A stretch of DNA of 64,000 nt, taken from positions 3,050,001 through 3,114,000 of the forward strand of contig NZ_CP152276.1 in assembly GCF_038719015.1 (NCBI RefSeq), in the 5' to 3' direction. Source of the stretch: Nguyenibacter vanlangensis. GTDB lineage: Bacteria > Pseudomonadota > Alphaproteobacteria > Acetobacterales > Acetobacteraceae. A program made the position numbers and the translations under genes. The notes under the pieces were generated by a model. That model was not told the DNA's origin, did no database searches, and was given only the letters and a program-made list of their open reading frames with translations. Every line of letters begins with the position of its first letter. Position 1 is the first letter of the stretch. Shown piece by piece: positions 6,649-14,555 of the stretch.

Positions 6649-7524
6649 TCAAGGCGCGTCCGTGATCCTATCCTGCGTTTTCGTATCGAAATCGCTGGCG
6701 TCGTGCCGCTCATGAAGCTGGTCCGATAACGCCCCGCTGGTACGGTTGACCTTGCGACCGCGCCGGACCGCTGGACGGGCGAAGACCTGATCGGCCCAGC
6801 GCAGCACGTCCCTGTAATCCTGTACCGAGAGAAACTCCGCCGCGCCGTACTGCCAGCCCTTCACCAGGCCGCCATACCACGGCCAGATCGCCATATCGGC
6901 GATCGTATATTCGGCACCGGCGACGAATTCGTTTTCCGCCAGCCGGCGGTCGAGAACGTCGAGCTGACGTTTGACTTCCATCGCATAGCGATTGATCGGA
7001 TATTCCAGCTTCGTCGGCGCATAGGCGTAGAAATGGCCGAACCCGCCGCCCAGGAACGGTGCCGACCCCATCTGCCAGAACAGCCAGGACAGCGTCTCGG
7101 CACGCGCGGGCTGCTCCTTCGGCAGGAAGGCGTCGAACTTCTCCGCGAGATAGAGCAGGATCGCCCCGGATTCGAAGACGCGAACCGGCGTCGCGCCGCT
7201 GCGATCCATCAGTGCCGGAATCTTGGAATTGGGATTGATATCGACGAAACCTGACCCGAACTGATCGCCCTCGCCGATCCGGATCAGCCACGCATCATAT
7301 TCGGCGCCTGCATGCCCGAGCGCCAGCAACTCCTCGAGCATGATGGTGACTTTCTGTCCGTTCGGCGTGCCGAGCGAATAGAGCTGCAGCGGATGCCGGC
7401 CGACGGGAAGCGCCTTCTCATGGGTCGGCCCGGCGATCGGGCGGTTGATGCTGGCGAAGGTACCGCCGCTGGCCTTGTCCCAGGTCCAGACCCTGGGCGG
7501 GATGTAATCGGTATCGTCGGTCAT
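6649..7524 (-). CDS. yghU: YghU-like glutathione-dependent disulfide-bond oxidoreductase
   Basis: A 291-residue glutathione-transferase-fold protein of the nu class (YghU/YfcG), which reduces disulfides with glutathione. Seen: N-terminal extension with YIPPRVWTWDKASGG; the LYSLGTPNGQKVTIMLEEL thioredoxin-fold segment, where Thr and Asn bind glutathione; INPNSKIPAL; FESGAILLYLAEK; and an all-helical C-terminal domain with FVAGAEYTIADMAIWPW. The start at 7524 matches the YghU N-terminus; an upstream ATG at 7644 adds unrelated sequence. Last gene of a minus-strand run of redox enzymes, about 200 bases downstream of a peroxiredoxin-like gene. Confidence 0.92.
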   Translation of the reverse strand: MTDDTDYIPPRVWTWDKASGGTFASINRPIAGPTHEKALPVGRHPLQLYSLGTPNGQKVTIMLEELLALGHAGAEYDAWLIRIGEGDQFGSGFVDINPNSKIPALMDRSGATPVRVFESGAILLYLAEKFDAFLPKEQPARAETLSWLFWQMGSAPFLGGGFGHFYAYAPTKLEYPINRYAMEVKRQLDVLDRRLAENEFVAGAEYTIADMAIWPWYGGLVKGWQYGAAEFLSVQDYRDVLRWADQVFARPAVRRGRKVNRTSGALSDQLHERHDASDFDTKTQDRITDAP

Positions 7525-7740
7525 CAGATGCTCTCCAGAACGTCGGTTATATGGGCGGCGGATAGTTGGATGGAAACAGCGCGCGCCGGCTTTTTTCGTC
7601 ATAGCCGCTCTTGAGACTGTACTCCGTACCGATTTGCCGGGCACGGACGGCGGCAGGCCGTGGATCTACAGTCTCGAACAGCCGGAACTGGGTTAATGCC
7701 CAGGCCCGCCTGCCTTGTTTTTCGGAAATAGCGATCCGCC

Positions 7741-8415
7741 TCAGACGGTAACAGTCGAGGCCTTGCGCAAGGCCGGAAGCATGTCTTCAGGCTCCGGACG
7801 GCGCGTGTAATCCGGGTTCACCTCGGCATAGAGGATCACGCCGTCCCGGCCGATGACGAAGCGGCCCGGCATCGGCAGCGTCCAGCTATCGTCGCCATTG
7901 AAGCCCGGCAGATCGTTCTTCAGGTTCTGGTAGAGTTCGACCAGATAGTCGGGCAGTGCAAAACGCAGGCCGAACTTCGCGGCCACATCGTTGTGCGTGT
8001 CCGACAGGATCGGGAAATCCAGTCCGTTCTGGCGCACCGACTTGCGGCTGTTCACCGCAGTCTGCGGCGAAATGGCGATCAGGCTGGCACCGAGTTCGCG
8101 GAACGACGGCAGCGCCGCTTCAAGCGCCTGGAGTTCCATGTTGCAATAGGGACACCAGACGCCGCGATAGAAGCTGACGACCAGCGGACCCTTCGCCAGC
8201 AGGTCGGCGGACGAGACGGGGGTGCCGTCCGGATCGTTCAGCGTAAAGGAAGGGGCCTTGTCACCCGCCTTGAGCGCCCTTTCGGCGGCGCCGGACGCGA
8301 TCAGTTCCGCGGTGGCGCGGTGCATCACCTCGATGACCGAGTACGGCACGTTATAGGGCGGCTTGCCGGCCTCGAAATCGGCCTTGAACGCATCGAGCTT
8401 CGCTTGCAGAGACAT
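7741..8415 (-). CDS. Peroxiredoxin-like AhpC/TSA family protein
   Basis: A 224-residue thioredoxin-fold protein. The redox motif is VWCPYCNMEL (Cys88 and Cys91), preceded by a helical N-terminal extension. A CxxC arrangement in this position is found in a less studied AhpC/TSA group; typical two-Cys peroxiredoxins have a single peroxidatic cysteine in TxxC. PMPGRFVIGRDGVILYAEV is a typical C-terminal beta-strand region. The start at 8415 has AAGGAA 8 bases upstream; an ATG at 8430 lies in front of that site and is less likely. Probably detoxifies peroxides with thiol electrons; substrate and reductant are not deducible. Confidence 0.88.
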   Translation of the reverse strand: MSLQAKLDAFKADFEAGKPPYNVPYSVIEVMHRATAELIASGAAERALKAGDKAPSFTLNDPDGTPVSSADLLAKGPLVVSFYRGVWCPYCNMELQALEAALPSFRELGASLIAISPQTAVNSRKSVRQNGLDFPILSDTHNDVAAKFGLRFALPDYLVELYQNLKNDLPGFNGDDSWTLPMPGRFVIGRDGVILYAEVNPDYTRRPEPEDMLPALRKASTVTV

Positions 8416-8520
8416 CGTTGTTTCCTTCATTGATGGTCGTGACGGGATGAAAATGGAACGACCCGTTATCCCGGGGACGAAGGCGCGGACGATTATCCGT
8501 CATTCCGCGCCGGAATGGGG

Positions 8521-9615
8521 TCAGGCGACGGTTTCGTATTGCGGATAGTCGACATAGCCATGTGCCCCGCCGCCGTAGAAGGTCGACCGGTCGTAAGGGG
8601 TAAGCGGCAGGTCGTGCCGCAGGCGTTCCGGCAGGTCGGGATTGCTGATGAAATGCCGCCCGAATGCGACCGCATCGGCGTCACCCGCCCGAATGATCGC
8701 CTCCGCGCCCGCGCCGTCGAAGCCGCCGGCGGCGATGAGCGTGCCGCTGAACACACCGCGCAGAGTCCTGGCCGCGACCGCATCGCCCTCGGCGATCAAT
8801 TCTGTGCCCCTGATGCGCGGCTCGACGACATGCAGGTAGGCGATGCCCATACCGTTCAGTTTCTCCGCGACATAGCCGAAGGTTTTCTGTGGATTGCTAT
8901 CGGACATCGCGCCATAGGTGCCGCTTGGGCTCAGCCGTACGCCCACGCGACCGGCCCCCCAGACGTCGATCGCCGCCTGCGTGATTTCGAGCAGGAAGCG
9001 CGCGCGATTTTCGATCGGGCCGCCATATTCGTCGGTGCGATGGTTGGTGCCGTCCTGCAGGAACTGGTCCGGCAGGTAGCCATTGGCGCCGTGGATCTCC
9101 ACGCCGTCGAAACCGGCCGCTTTCGCACGCGCGGCACCCTGGCGGAACTGCTCGATGATTGCCGGAATTTCGTCGCGTTCCAGGGCACGCGGCATGGAAA
9201 ACGGTACCGGGCCGTTTGCGGTATAGGCGTATCCCTCCGCCTGAATCGCGGACGGGGCGACGGGTGCGGCGCCGTCCGGCTGCAGGTCGTGATGGGACTG
9301 ACGCCCGACATGCCAGAGCTGCATGACGATCCTGCCGCCGTGGGCATGCACCGCGTCGGTGACCGTGCGCCAGCCCGCGATCTGGGCGTCGTCGTAAATT
9401 CCGGGCGCGCCGGCATAGCCGTACCCCTGCCGCGCAACGGGGGTCGCTTCCGAAACGATAAGCCCGCCGCGGGACGCGCGCTGCGTGTAGTATTCCCGCA
9501 TCAGCGCCCCCGGCATGTCGCCGGGTTCCGAACGCAGGCGGGTCAACGGCGCCATGACGACCCGATGGTCGAGCGACAGCGCGCCCGCCCCGAACGGCGT
9601 GAAAAGCATGGACAT
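8521..9615 (-). CDS. nemA: Old Yellow Enzyme family alkene reductase (NemA-like)
   Basis: FMN-dependent NAD(P)H oxidoreductase, 364 residues, reducing activated C=C bonds such as those in N-ethylmaleimide and other electrophiles. Seen: MAPLTRLRS near the N-terminus, a QLWHVGRQSH segment, the HGANGYLPDQFLQDGTNHR active-site region with the His-x2-Asn pair that binds substrate, the catalytic-region Tyr, DEYGGPIENRARF, and the phosphate-binding AAGGFD and AFGRHFISNPDLP segments. A strong AAGGAA precedes the start at 9615. It lies in the same minus-strand run as a glutathione transferase gene immediately upstream. Confidence 0.93.
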   Translation of the reverse strand: MSMLFTPFGAGALSLDHRVVMAPLTRLRSEPGDMPGALMREYYTQRASRGGLIVSEATPVARQGYGYAGAPGIYDDAQIAGWRTVTDAVHAHGGRIVMQLWHVGRQSHHDLQPDGAAPVAPSAIQAEGYAYTANGPVPFSMPRALERDEIPAIIEQFRQGAARAKAAGFDGVEIHGANGYLPDQFLQDGTNHRTDEYGGPIENRARFLLEITQAAIDVWGAGRVGVRLSPSGTYGAMSDSNPQKTFGYVAEKLNGMGIAYLHVVEPRIRGTELIAEGDAVAARTLRGVFSGTLIAAGGFDGAGAEAIIRAGDADAVAFGRHFISNPDLPERLRHDLPLTPYDRSTFYGGGAHGYVDYPQYETVA

Positions 9616-9634
9616 GAGGGGTTCCTTGTCTGGA

Positions 9635-9682
9635 AAGGGTGCCAGTCTTAAAGGGTGCCAGTCTTAAAGGGTGTCAATCTTG
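9635..9682. repeat. Short tandem repeat, 16-bp unit, three copies
   Basis: Units AAGGGTGCCAGTCTTA at 9635-9650 and 9651-9666 are identical; a third at 9667-9682 matches at 13 of 16 positions. The third unit contains the stop codon of the glutathione transferase gene, and the array sits between that gene and nemA. Confidence 0.85.
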
Positions 9683-10354
9683 GGGGACGAGCGCCTCGAC
9701 GCGGGCAATGCCGCGCTGCACGGCCGGACGCGCTTCGATTGTTCCGTACCAGCGCGCGACGTTGGGCGCGTCCTCGAACGACACCCCCGCGAAAGCGCGT
9801 CGCCACAACCAGCCGAAATGGGCGATATCGGCGATGGTGAACACCTCGCCGGCAACGAATGGGCGGTTCGCCAGCACGCCGTCGAGTACGCCCAGGGTGC
9901 GTTTCGCTTCGCTGGAGAAGCGCTCTATCGCGATGGGCTGCGGCTCGGCGGCGAAACGCTGGAAGAAGCCGGACTGGCCGAAAGCCGGACTCAGGCCGGA
10001 GGCATGAAAGAAGAGCTGCTCGAAGACGCGTGCGCGCGCATCGCCGCCGGCGGGTAGACGCTGACCCGTCTTCTCGGCAAGATAAACGAGGATCGCGGCG
10101 GATTCCGTCAGGACGAAGGGGCCGTTCTCCACGGTCCGATCCAGCAGGACCGGCACCTTGCCGTTGGGATTGAGCGCCAGGAATTCCGGCGTCTTTTGCT
10201 CGCCCTTGCGGACATTGACGCCATGCAGTGTATAGGAAAGACCAAGCTCCTCGAGCGCGATCGGCACCTTGACGCTGTTCGGCGTCGCGAACGTATAAAC
10301 ATCAAACAGCGGCCGTGCGTCTTCGGCCGCCGCGCGTATGAATGAACCGGGCAT
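9674..10354 (-). CDS. Glutathione S-transferase (YfcG/nu-like)
   Basis: A 226-residue glutathione transferase. The thioredoxin-like domain has YTFATPNSVKVPIALEEL (glutathione-binding Thr and Asn), NPNGKVPVLLD and LTESAAILVYLAEKTG. The helical domain has the conserved FTIADIAHFGWLWR segment. The start at 10354 follows GAAGGAAGG. It resembles the downstream YghU-type protein but lacks its N-terminal extension. It is divergent from a LysR regulator gene, 113 bases apart, with a perfect palindrome in between, so control by that regulator is a reasonable inference. The C-terminal codons fall in the start of a 16-bp tandem repeat. Confidence 0.92.
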   Translation of the reverse strand: MPGSFIRAAAEDARPLFDVYTFATPNSVKVPIALEELGLSYTLHGVNVRKGEQKTPEFLALNPNGKVPVLLDRTVENGPFVLTESAAILVYLAEKTGQRLPAGGDARARVFEQLFFHASGLSPAFGQSGFFQRFAAEPQPIAIERFSSEAKRTLGVLDGVLANRPFVAGEVFTIADIAHFGWLWRRAFAGVSFEDAPNVARWYGTIEARPAVQRGIARVEALVPQD

Positions 10355-10414
10355 CGAGACGCCTTCCTTCTGGCCCGGCCTGCCCGGGCATGTGAAAAAC
10401 ATGTCTCCTTGCCG

Positions 10415-10437
10415 CTCGACATGGCAGGTATGTCGAG
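10415..10437. promoter_or_regulatory. Palindrome in the gst-lysR divergent promoter region
   Basis: CTCGACAT (10415-10422), 7 bases, ATGTCGAG (10430-10437): perfect 8-bp arms. It lies 30 bases before the lysR start and is a good candidate for the site bound by the LysR-family regulator. Confidence 0.55.
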
Positions 10438-10467
10438 GTGATAAGCACCATTCCCGGGAGGAATGGC

Positions 10468-11352
10468 ATGGATCGATATCAGGCGATGGCGACGTTCGTG
10501 CGGGTGGTGGAGAGCGGCTCGTTTTCGGCAGCCGCGCGTCATCTCAATGTCGGGCAGCCGGCCGTCTCCAAGACCATCGCACAGCTCGAATCCCGGCTTC
10601 AGGTCAGTCTGCTCATCCGCTCCACACATGGGCTGACGCCGACCGAGGCGGGACAACGCTTCTATGAGCGGGCACGAAACGCCCTCCAGGAAGCGGACGA
10701 GGCGGAGCTTGCCGCGAAGGGGGCGGGGACGGGCCTGTCCGGGCGGCTGCGCGTTTCCGCCGCGACGACATTCGCGCGATTGCATGTCATCCCGAGGCTG
10801 CCGCAATTCCTGGCGGCTCACCCGCATCTCGACGTCGATATCATTCTCGACGATCGCATGATCGACCTTATGGCCGAGGGCGTGGATATTTCGCTGCGCC
10901 TGGGTGCGCTCTCGGATTCCACGGCAGTTGCCCGGAAAATCGCCACCGGCGGCCGATCGGTACTGGCAACGCCGGCTTATCTCGCGCGGGCCGGAATGCC
11001 GCAAAGCCCTGCGGATCTCGCAAATCACGAGGCGATCGTCTACAGCCAGTTGCCGAGCGTATGGTCGTTCACGCGCGATGGTGCGGCGGTTTCGGTTTCC
11101 GTCACCGGACGTCTGCGCGTCAGCGCCGCTGAAGGACTGCGTGCCGCGATCCTGACCGATATGGGGTTGACGATCGCCTCGGACTGGATGTTTGGCCCGG
11201 AACTGGAAAACGGCGCCGTCGTCAGGGTGCTGAAGGCCTGGTCGTTGCCCTCGATCGATCTCTGGGCCGTGTTTCCCGTCGGGCACATGATGACCGCGAA
11301 AGCGCGCCAGTTCGCATCGTTCGTCGAAGAGATCATGAGATCGCCCGAGTGA
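10468..11352 (+). CDS. LysR-family transcriptional regulator
   Basis: A 294-residue LysR-type regulator. The N-terminal winged helix-turn-helix is clear (MATFVRVVESGSFSAAARHL, then QPAVSKTIAQLESRL, LLIRSTHGLTPTEAG), followed by the two-lobed substrate-binding domain (GRLRVSAATTFARLHVIPRL and onwards) of the CrgA/DmlR-like subgroup. The start at 10468 has GGGAGG 6 bases upstream. It is divergent from a glutathione transferase gene, and the palindrome between them makes regulation of the gst-nemA-prx-yghU run its most likely job. The inducer cannot be read from sequence. Confidence 0.93.
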   Translation: MDRYQAMATFVRVVESGSFSAAARHLNVGQPAVSKTIAQLESRLQVSLLIRSTHGLTPTEAGQRFYERARNALQEADEAELAAKGAGTGLSGRLRVSAATTFARLHVIPRLPQFLAAHPHLDVDIILDDRMIDLMAEGVDISLRLGALSDSTAVARKIATGGRSVLATPAYLARAGMPQSPADLANHEAIVYSQLPSVWSFTRDGAAVSVSVTGRLRVSAAEGLRAAILTDMGLTIASDWMFGPELENGAVVRVLKAWSLPSIDLWAVFPVGHMMTAKARQFASFVEEIMRSPE

Positions 11353-11391
11353 GTCAGCCGCTTCGCTGAAACTGCGACGGCGGCGGAGCCA

Positions 11392-12003
11392 TCATGTTCG
11401 GCATGAGCGATGCCGTTCCACATAGGCAAGCGCCATATCGACCGCGCATTCCAGTGACCGGGCGTCGCGAGCCGTCTTTGCCAGAAGTATGCCCCCCTGA
11501 ACCGCCGCCACCATGGCAATGGCCACCCCGTCGACATCGGCATCGGGGCGGAGTTGGCCATCCTGCAGCATCCGACGCAGACCGTTTGCGATCACCGTGG
11601 CCCAGGTCGAAAAACTCTGTTTCAGCAGCAGCCTGGCGTCCTCCGAACGGGTCGATAATTCGTTTGCGAGCGAGCCGACGGGGCATCCGCCCACGCCGCC
11701 GCTGGCCCGGTAGGCCGCGACGATCATGTCTCCCCAGGCACGGAGCGCGGCGAAGGAATCGAGCGCGCCGAGATAGGCCGCGTTGGCTTCCACGATGCGG
11801 CTGGTCTGCAGGGCGATGACTTCGCGAACCAGGGCCTCCTTGTTGGCGAAGTAATGGTAGAGCTGGGATTTGCTCGTGTTCGTGATGTCCATCACCTCGT
11901 CCAGACTCACGTGCTCCGCACCGCGCGCATAGACCAGTTCGGCCGCGGCCGCGACGATGCGCCGCTTCGTCGCGGCTCCGCGCGGGGTCAGAGGACGGTT
12001 CAT
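11392..12003 (-). CDS. TetR-family transcriptional regulator
   Basis: A 203-residue TetR/AcrR regulator. The DNA-binding helix-turn-helix is RRIVAAAAELVYARGAEHVS, then DITNTSKSQLYHYFANKEAL. The C-terminal ligand domain includes a GGCPVGSLANEL segment, typical of the YcdC/TetR_C_16-like regulators related to NemR and AcnR, with a cysteine that could be redox-active. It is divergent from a peroxiredoxin-like gene, with a perfect palindrome between the two. ATG at 12003 is used; an in-frame ATG at 12024 is also possible, since neither has a strong ribosome-binding site. Confidence 0.92.
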   Translation of the reverse strand: MNRPLTPRGAATKRRIVAAAAELVYARGAEHVSLDEVMDITNTSKSQLYHYFANKEALVREVIALQTSRIVEANAAYLGALDSFAALRAWGDMIVAAYRASGGVGGCPVGSLANELSTRSEDARLLLKQSFSTWATVIANGLRRMLQDGQLRPDADVDGVAIAMVAAVQGGILLAKTARDARSLECAVDMALAYVERHRSCRT

Positions 12004-12044
12004 GATCGTGGTTTCGCGGCCCATGGCTTCGTGCTTTCACATAA

Positions 12045-12060
12045 TGGACTGGACAGTCCA
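12045..12060. promoter_or_regulatory. TetR-type operator between tetR and the peroxiredoxin gene
   Basis: TGGACTGGACAGTCCA is a perfect inverted repeat (7-bp arms TGGACTG/CAGTCCA, 2-bp centre). It lies 42 bases upstream of the TetR start and 50 bases upstream of the peroxiredoxin start, the usual place for a TetR-family operator controlling both directions. Confidence 0.7.
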
Positions 12061-12110
12061 CTATGGAAATCGCATGCCTGCCCAACATAATCCAGATTGC
12101 TGAGGAACAG

Positions 12111-12602
12111 ATGGCCGAGCAACTCAAGAACGGTGACAAATTTCCGGATCTCGCAATCCCGCAAGTCGGCGGCGGAACGCTTCATCCGGCCCGCGATTTC
12201 GACGGGGAATACAGGGTCATCCTGATTTACCGCGGCCATTGGTGCCCGTTCTGCAACGAACAGATTGCCGCATTCGCGCACGCCGCCGACGCGCTGTCGG
12301 AGGCGGCGATCCGAGTCATGGCATTCTCGGTCGACGACGAGGCCGCGTCCGCCGCATTCGCTGCCAGGCACGGCTGGCCGTTCCCGCTCGGGCATTCGGC
12401 TGATGTCGACACGATCGTCGCACGCACCGGCGCATATGACATGCGGCATCCCGGCCGTGGACATTTTCTGGAAACGACCGGCTTTGTCCTCGCGCCGGAC
12501 GGATCGATCGTGAATGCCGTCTATTCGACCCGAGCCATAGGCCGCCTCGTCCCCGGCGACGTGATCCGACTGGTCGCGTTCATGCGTTCCTTGCCGAGCT
12601 AG
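12111..12602 (+). CDS. Peroxiredoxin family protein (AhpC/TSA, CxxC type)
   Basis: A 163-residue thioredoxin-fold protein with the redox motif GHWCPFCNEQ (Cys45, Cys48), preceded by GDKFPDLAIPQVGG as in peroxiredoxins and followed by LAPDGSIVNAVYSTRAIGRL. The shape is like the 7741-8415 protein without its N-terminal extension. The start at 12111 follows GAGGAA with 6-base spacing; an upstream ATG at 12063 overlaps the operator flank and is unlikely. It is probably repressed by the divergent TetR protein through the palindrome at 12045 and induced by a thiol-reactive compound. Confidence 0.88.
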   Translation: MAEQLKNGDKFPDLAIPQVGGGTLHPARDFDGEYRVILIYRGHWCPFCNEQIAAFAHAADALSEAAIRVMAFSVDDEAASAAFAARHGWPFPLGHSADVDTIVARTGAYDMRHPGRGHFLETTGFVLAPDGSIVNAVYSTRAIGRLVPGDVIRLVAFMRSLPS

Positions 12603-12603
12603 A

Positions 12604-12650
12604 GCAGATCGCATTCAAACGGAATCGTTTGAACGGGTGAAGATGCCCGG
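12604..12650. repeat. Interspersed palindromic intergenic repeat, copy 1
   Basis: The core is TTCAAACG-GAAT-CGTTTGAA at 12614-12633, flanked by GCAGATC on the left and GGGTGAAGATGCC on the right. The same layout recurs at 23261-23306 with two matched arm changes, so the stem is kept. It follows the stop codon of the peroxiredoxin gene directly. Confidence 0.8.
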
Positions 12651-12719
12651 TTCAGTGGAAGAAAGCCGCCTCTGGCATCGAGCATGATCGGCTAAAACGA
12701 CGAAGACGTGATCTTCCGT

Positions 12720-13589
12720 TTACGGCTTCGCGCGCGTCGGCACCGGGACATTGCACAGCGCGACGCCGCGGGCGGGATGGACATAGAACGGATCGGTGCG
12801 GTTGGCGCGGGCGTCGAGATAGGCCGCGAAGGCCGGGCTGTCGGTGCGCATCACCTGGAGATGCGGCTGTTGCCCGAGGGGCAGGTCAGTTGCAAGTGTT
12901 ATGGTGCGGATCGCGACTTTGCGGGCATTATTAGCATAAAATCCCAAAGCGCCCGTCCCGCGCGGCAACGCGCCGAGATGATCCATGCCTGTCAGGACCC
13001 GGCCTACGAGCGCGAGATTGCGATCGAGCTGACGCGGTGCTTCGCCGTTGACCGCGTAGAGTTCCTGCCCGTCGCCGGTATCGGGCGGCATGTCGCGCGC
13101 GACGCCGATCATGCCGTAGCAATGCGCGAGCCAGACGCGGTCCTGGTCCATCCCCACCGGCCACCCGGCCGCAAAGCCCGCCGCCGGTGCATAGGGATCG
13201 GAAAAACCAAGCGGACGAACGGCGATTCCCTGGCGCGGGCGGTCGTATTCGGCCGGGGGATGGGCGATGAAGCCGGTGGGCAGGTTGGCCTTTTCGTCGT
13301 GCGGGGCCCATTGCACGACGTAATCGTCCTGCACGCGGATGATCGCCCCGCCGTCCCATCGGTGCGCGCGGGCCAGCCGTATGATATTGCCGGTATGCGC
13401 CGGCGCGAATTGCGGCGCGAGTTCGATCGGAATCCGGGTGCCGTCGCCCAGCGTCATGACCAGCAGCCGGTCCGCCGGCACGTCGGCCCAGGCCGCGTCC
13501 GGCGCATGCGCCACGATTTCGGACGGGCCGGGCGCCGCGATCGCCATGGTCGGGAGCAGCAAAGCGAAGATCGGCAGGATGCGGCGCAT
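12720..13589 (-). CDS. Exported cyclophilin-type peptidyl-prolyl isomerase
   Basis: A 289-residue protein with a signal peptide (MRRILPIFALLLPTMAIAAP), then a cyclophilin-like domain: ADRLLVMTLGDGTRIPIELAP, AHTGNIIRLARAHRWDGGAIIRVQDDYVVQWA, and RQLDRNLALVGRVLTGMDHLGALPRG, which corresponds to the family FGRV-G-V core. The C-terminal tail with CNVPVPTR is an extension beyond minimal cyclophilins. Expected to isomerise proline peptide bonds in periplasmic proteins. An alternative start at 13601 adds four residues (MIAA). It is divergent from the acetyltransferase gene. Confidence 0.82.
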   Translation of the reverse strand: MRRILPIFALLLPTMAIAAPGPSEIVAHAPDAAWADVPADRLLVMTLGDGTRIPIELAPQFAPAHTGNIIRLARAHRWDGGAIIRVQDDYVVQWAPHDEKANLPTGFIAHPPAEYDRPRQGIAVRPLGFSDPYAPAAGFAAGWPVGMDQDRVWLAHCYGMIGVARDMPPDTGDGQELYAVNGEAPRQLDRNLALVGRVLTGMDHLGALPRGTGALGFYANNARKVAIRTITLATDLPLGQQPHLQVMRTDSPAFAAYLDARANRTDPFYVHPARGVALCNVPVPTRAKP

Positions 13590-13749
13590 GGCGGCGATCA
13601 TGCCTGCCGCGACAGGGCAGCGGCAAGACGAAAAACCGCCGATTTTTCCATGTCCGGCCTGCCGTGGCCGGCGGTTATATTCCGCGAACCCCCGGTGCCC
13701 CTTGCGCGCCGAAATGCATGCTGCGACCGCAGCCCGAGGACCATGACGC

Positions 13750-14310
13750 ATGCCGACTGACGCTCACGCCAGGGTTATTTACAGCCGGACGCCGGAATCG
13801 GCCGCCATGTTGGCACATGTCAGACGCGCCATGGCGATCACCACCAGGCTGAACCGTCTGACGTTCGATGATGCGGACGAGATTCGGGCCGTGTTCAGCG
13901 AACTGATCGGTACAAAGGTGGATGAGAGCTTTTTGCTGATCCCGCCATTCTATACCGCCGGCGGAAATGAAATCCGGGTCGGGCGCCGTGTCTTCGTCAA
14001 TCAGAACTGCACGTTCTATGATCTGGGCGGCCTCGACATCGCGGACGATGTGATGATCGGGCCGAATGTGAGCCTTATCACGACCGGCCACCCGGTCGAG
14101 CCTGCGCAGCGACGCACCGCCATAATCGGAAAGCCCATCGTGATTGAGAAAAACGTGTGGATCGCGGCCGGCGCGACCATCATCGGCGGCGTGACGGTGG
14201 GCGAGAATTCGGTCGTCGCGGCGGGGGCGGTCGTCACCCGGGACGTTCCCGCGAATACGCTCGTCGGCGGGAATCCGGCGCGGGTCATTCGTTCGATCGG
14301 CGACGATTGA
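13750..14310 (+). CDS. maa: Sugar O-acetyltransferase (maltose/galactoside acetyltransferase family)
   Basis: A 186-residue left-handed beta-helix acetyltransferase using acetyl-CoA. The N-terminal Mac domain is present (AHVRRAMAITTRLNRLTFDD), then hexapeptide repeats with LLIPPFYTAGGNEIRVGRRV, NQNCTFYDLGGLDIADDV and the catalytic-histidine region ITTGHPVEPAQR, and the CoA-side repeat WIAAGATIIGGVTVGENSVV followed by GNPARVIRSI. Length is normal for Maa/LacA. The true sugar acceptor cannot be deduced. A stem of CTCTCCC/GGGAGAG with a 21-base loop lies about 90 bases downstream, a weak terminator candidate. Confidence 0.92.
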   Translation: MPTDAHARVIYSRTPESAAMLAHVRRAMAITTRLNRLTFDDADEIRAVFSELIGTKVDESFLLIPPFYTAGGNEIRVGRRVFVNQNCTFYDLGGLDIADDVMIGPNVSLITTGHPVEPAQRRTAIIGKPIVIEKNVWIAAGATIIGGVTVGENSVVAAGAVVTRDVPANTLVGGNPARVIRSIGDD

Positions 14311-14555
14311 GGGACCATCTGCTTGCAGACCAGGGTGCGGGGACCCGAGGCCCCTGCCGGGTCCGGGCAGCGCCCGGATGGTGCTGGCCGGGGAATACTC
14401 TCCCAGAAGAGTCGCGACCGATCTCGGGAGAGAATTGAAATATTTGTCATACGCCATGGGGGCGATTGTTCTGGCGGTGCAGGTCCCTACCTAGGCTGCG
14501 CGCATGGGTTGCATCCATGAGGGGGTGCCCCCATGGGCTGGAAGAGATTGCCACC

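Noticed and set aside
14398..14432. Terminator downstream of the sugar O-acetyltransferase gene
   Set aside because: The 7-bp stem has a 21-base loop and no T-run, so I only mention it as weak in that gene's entry.
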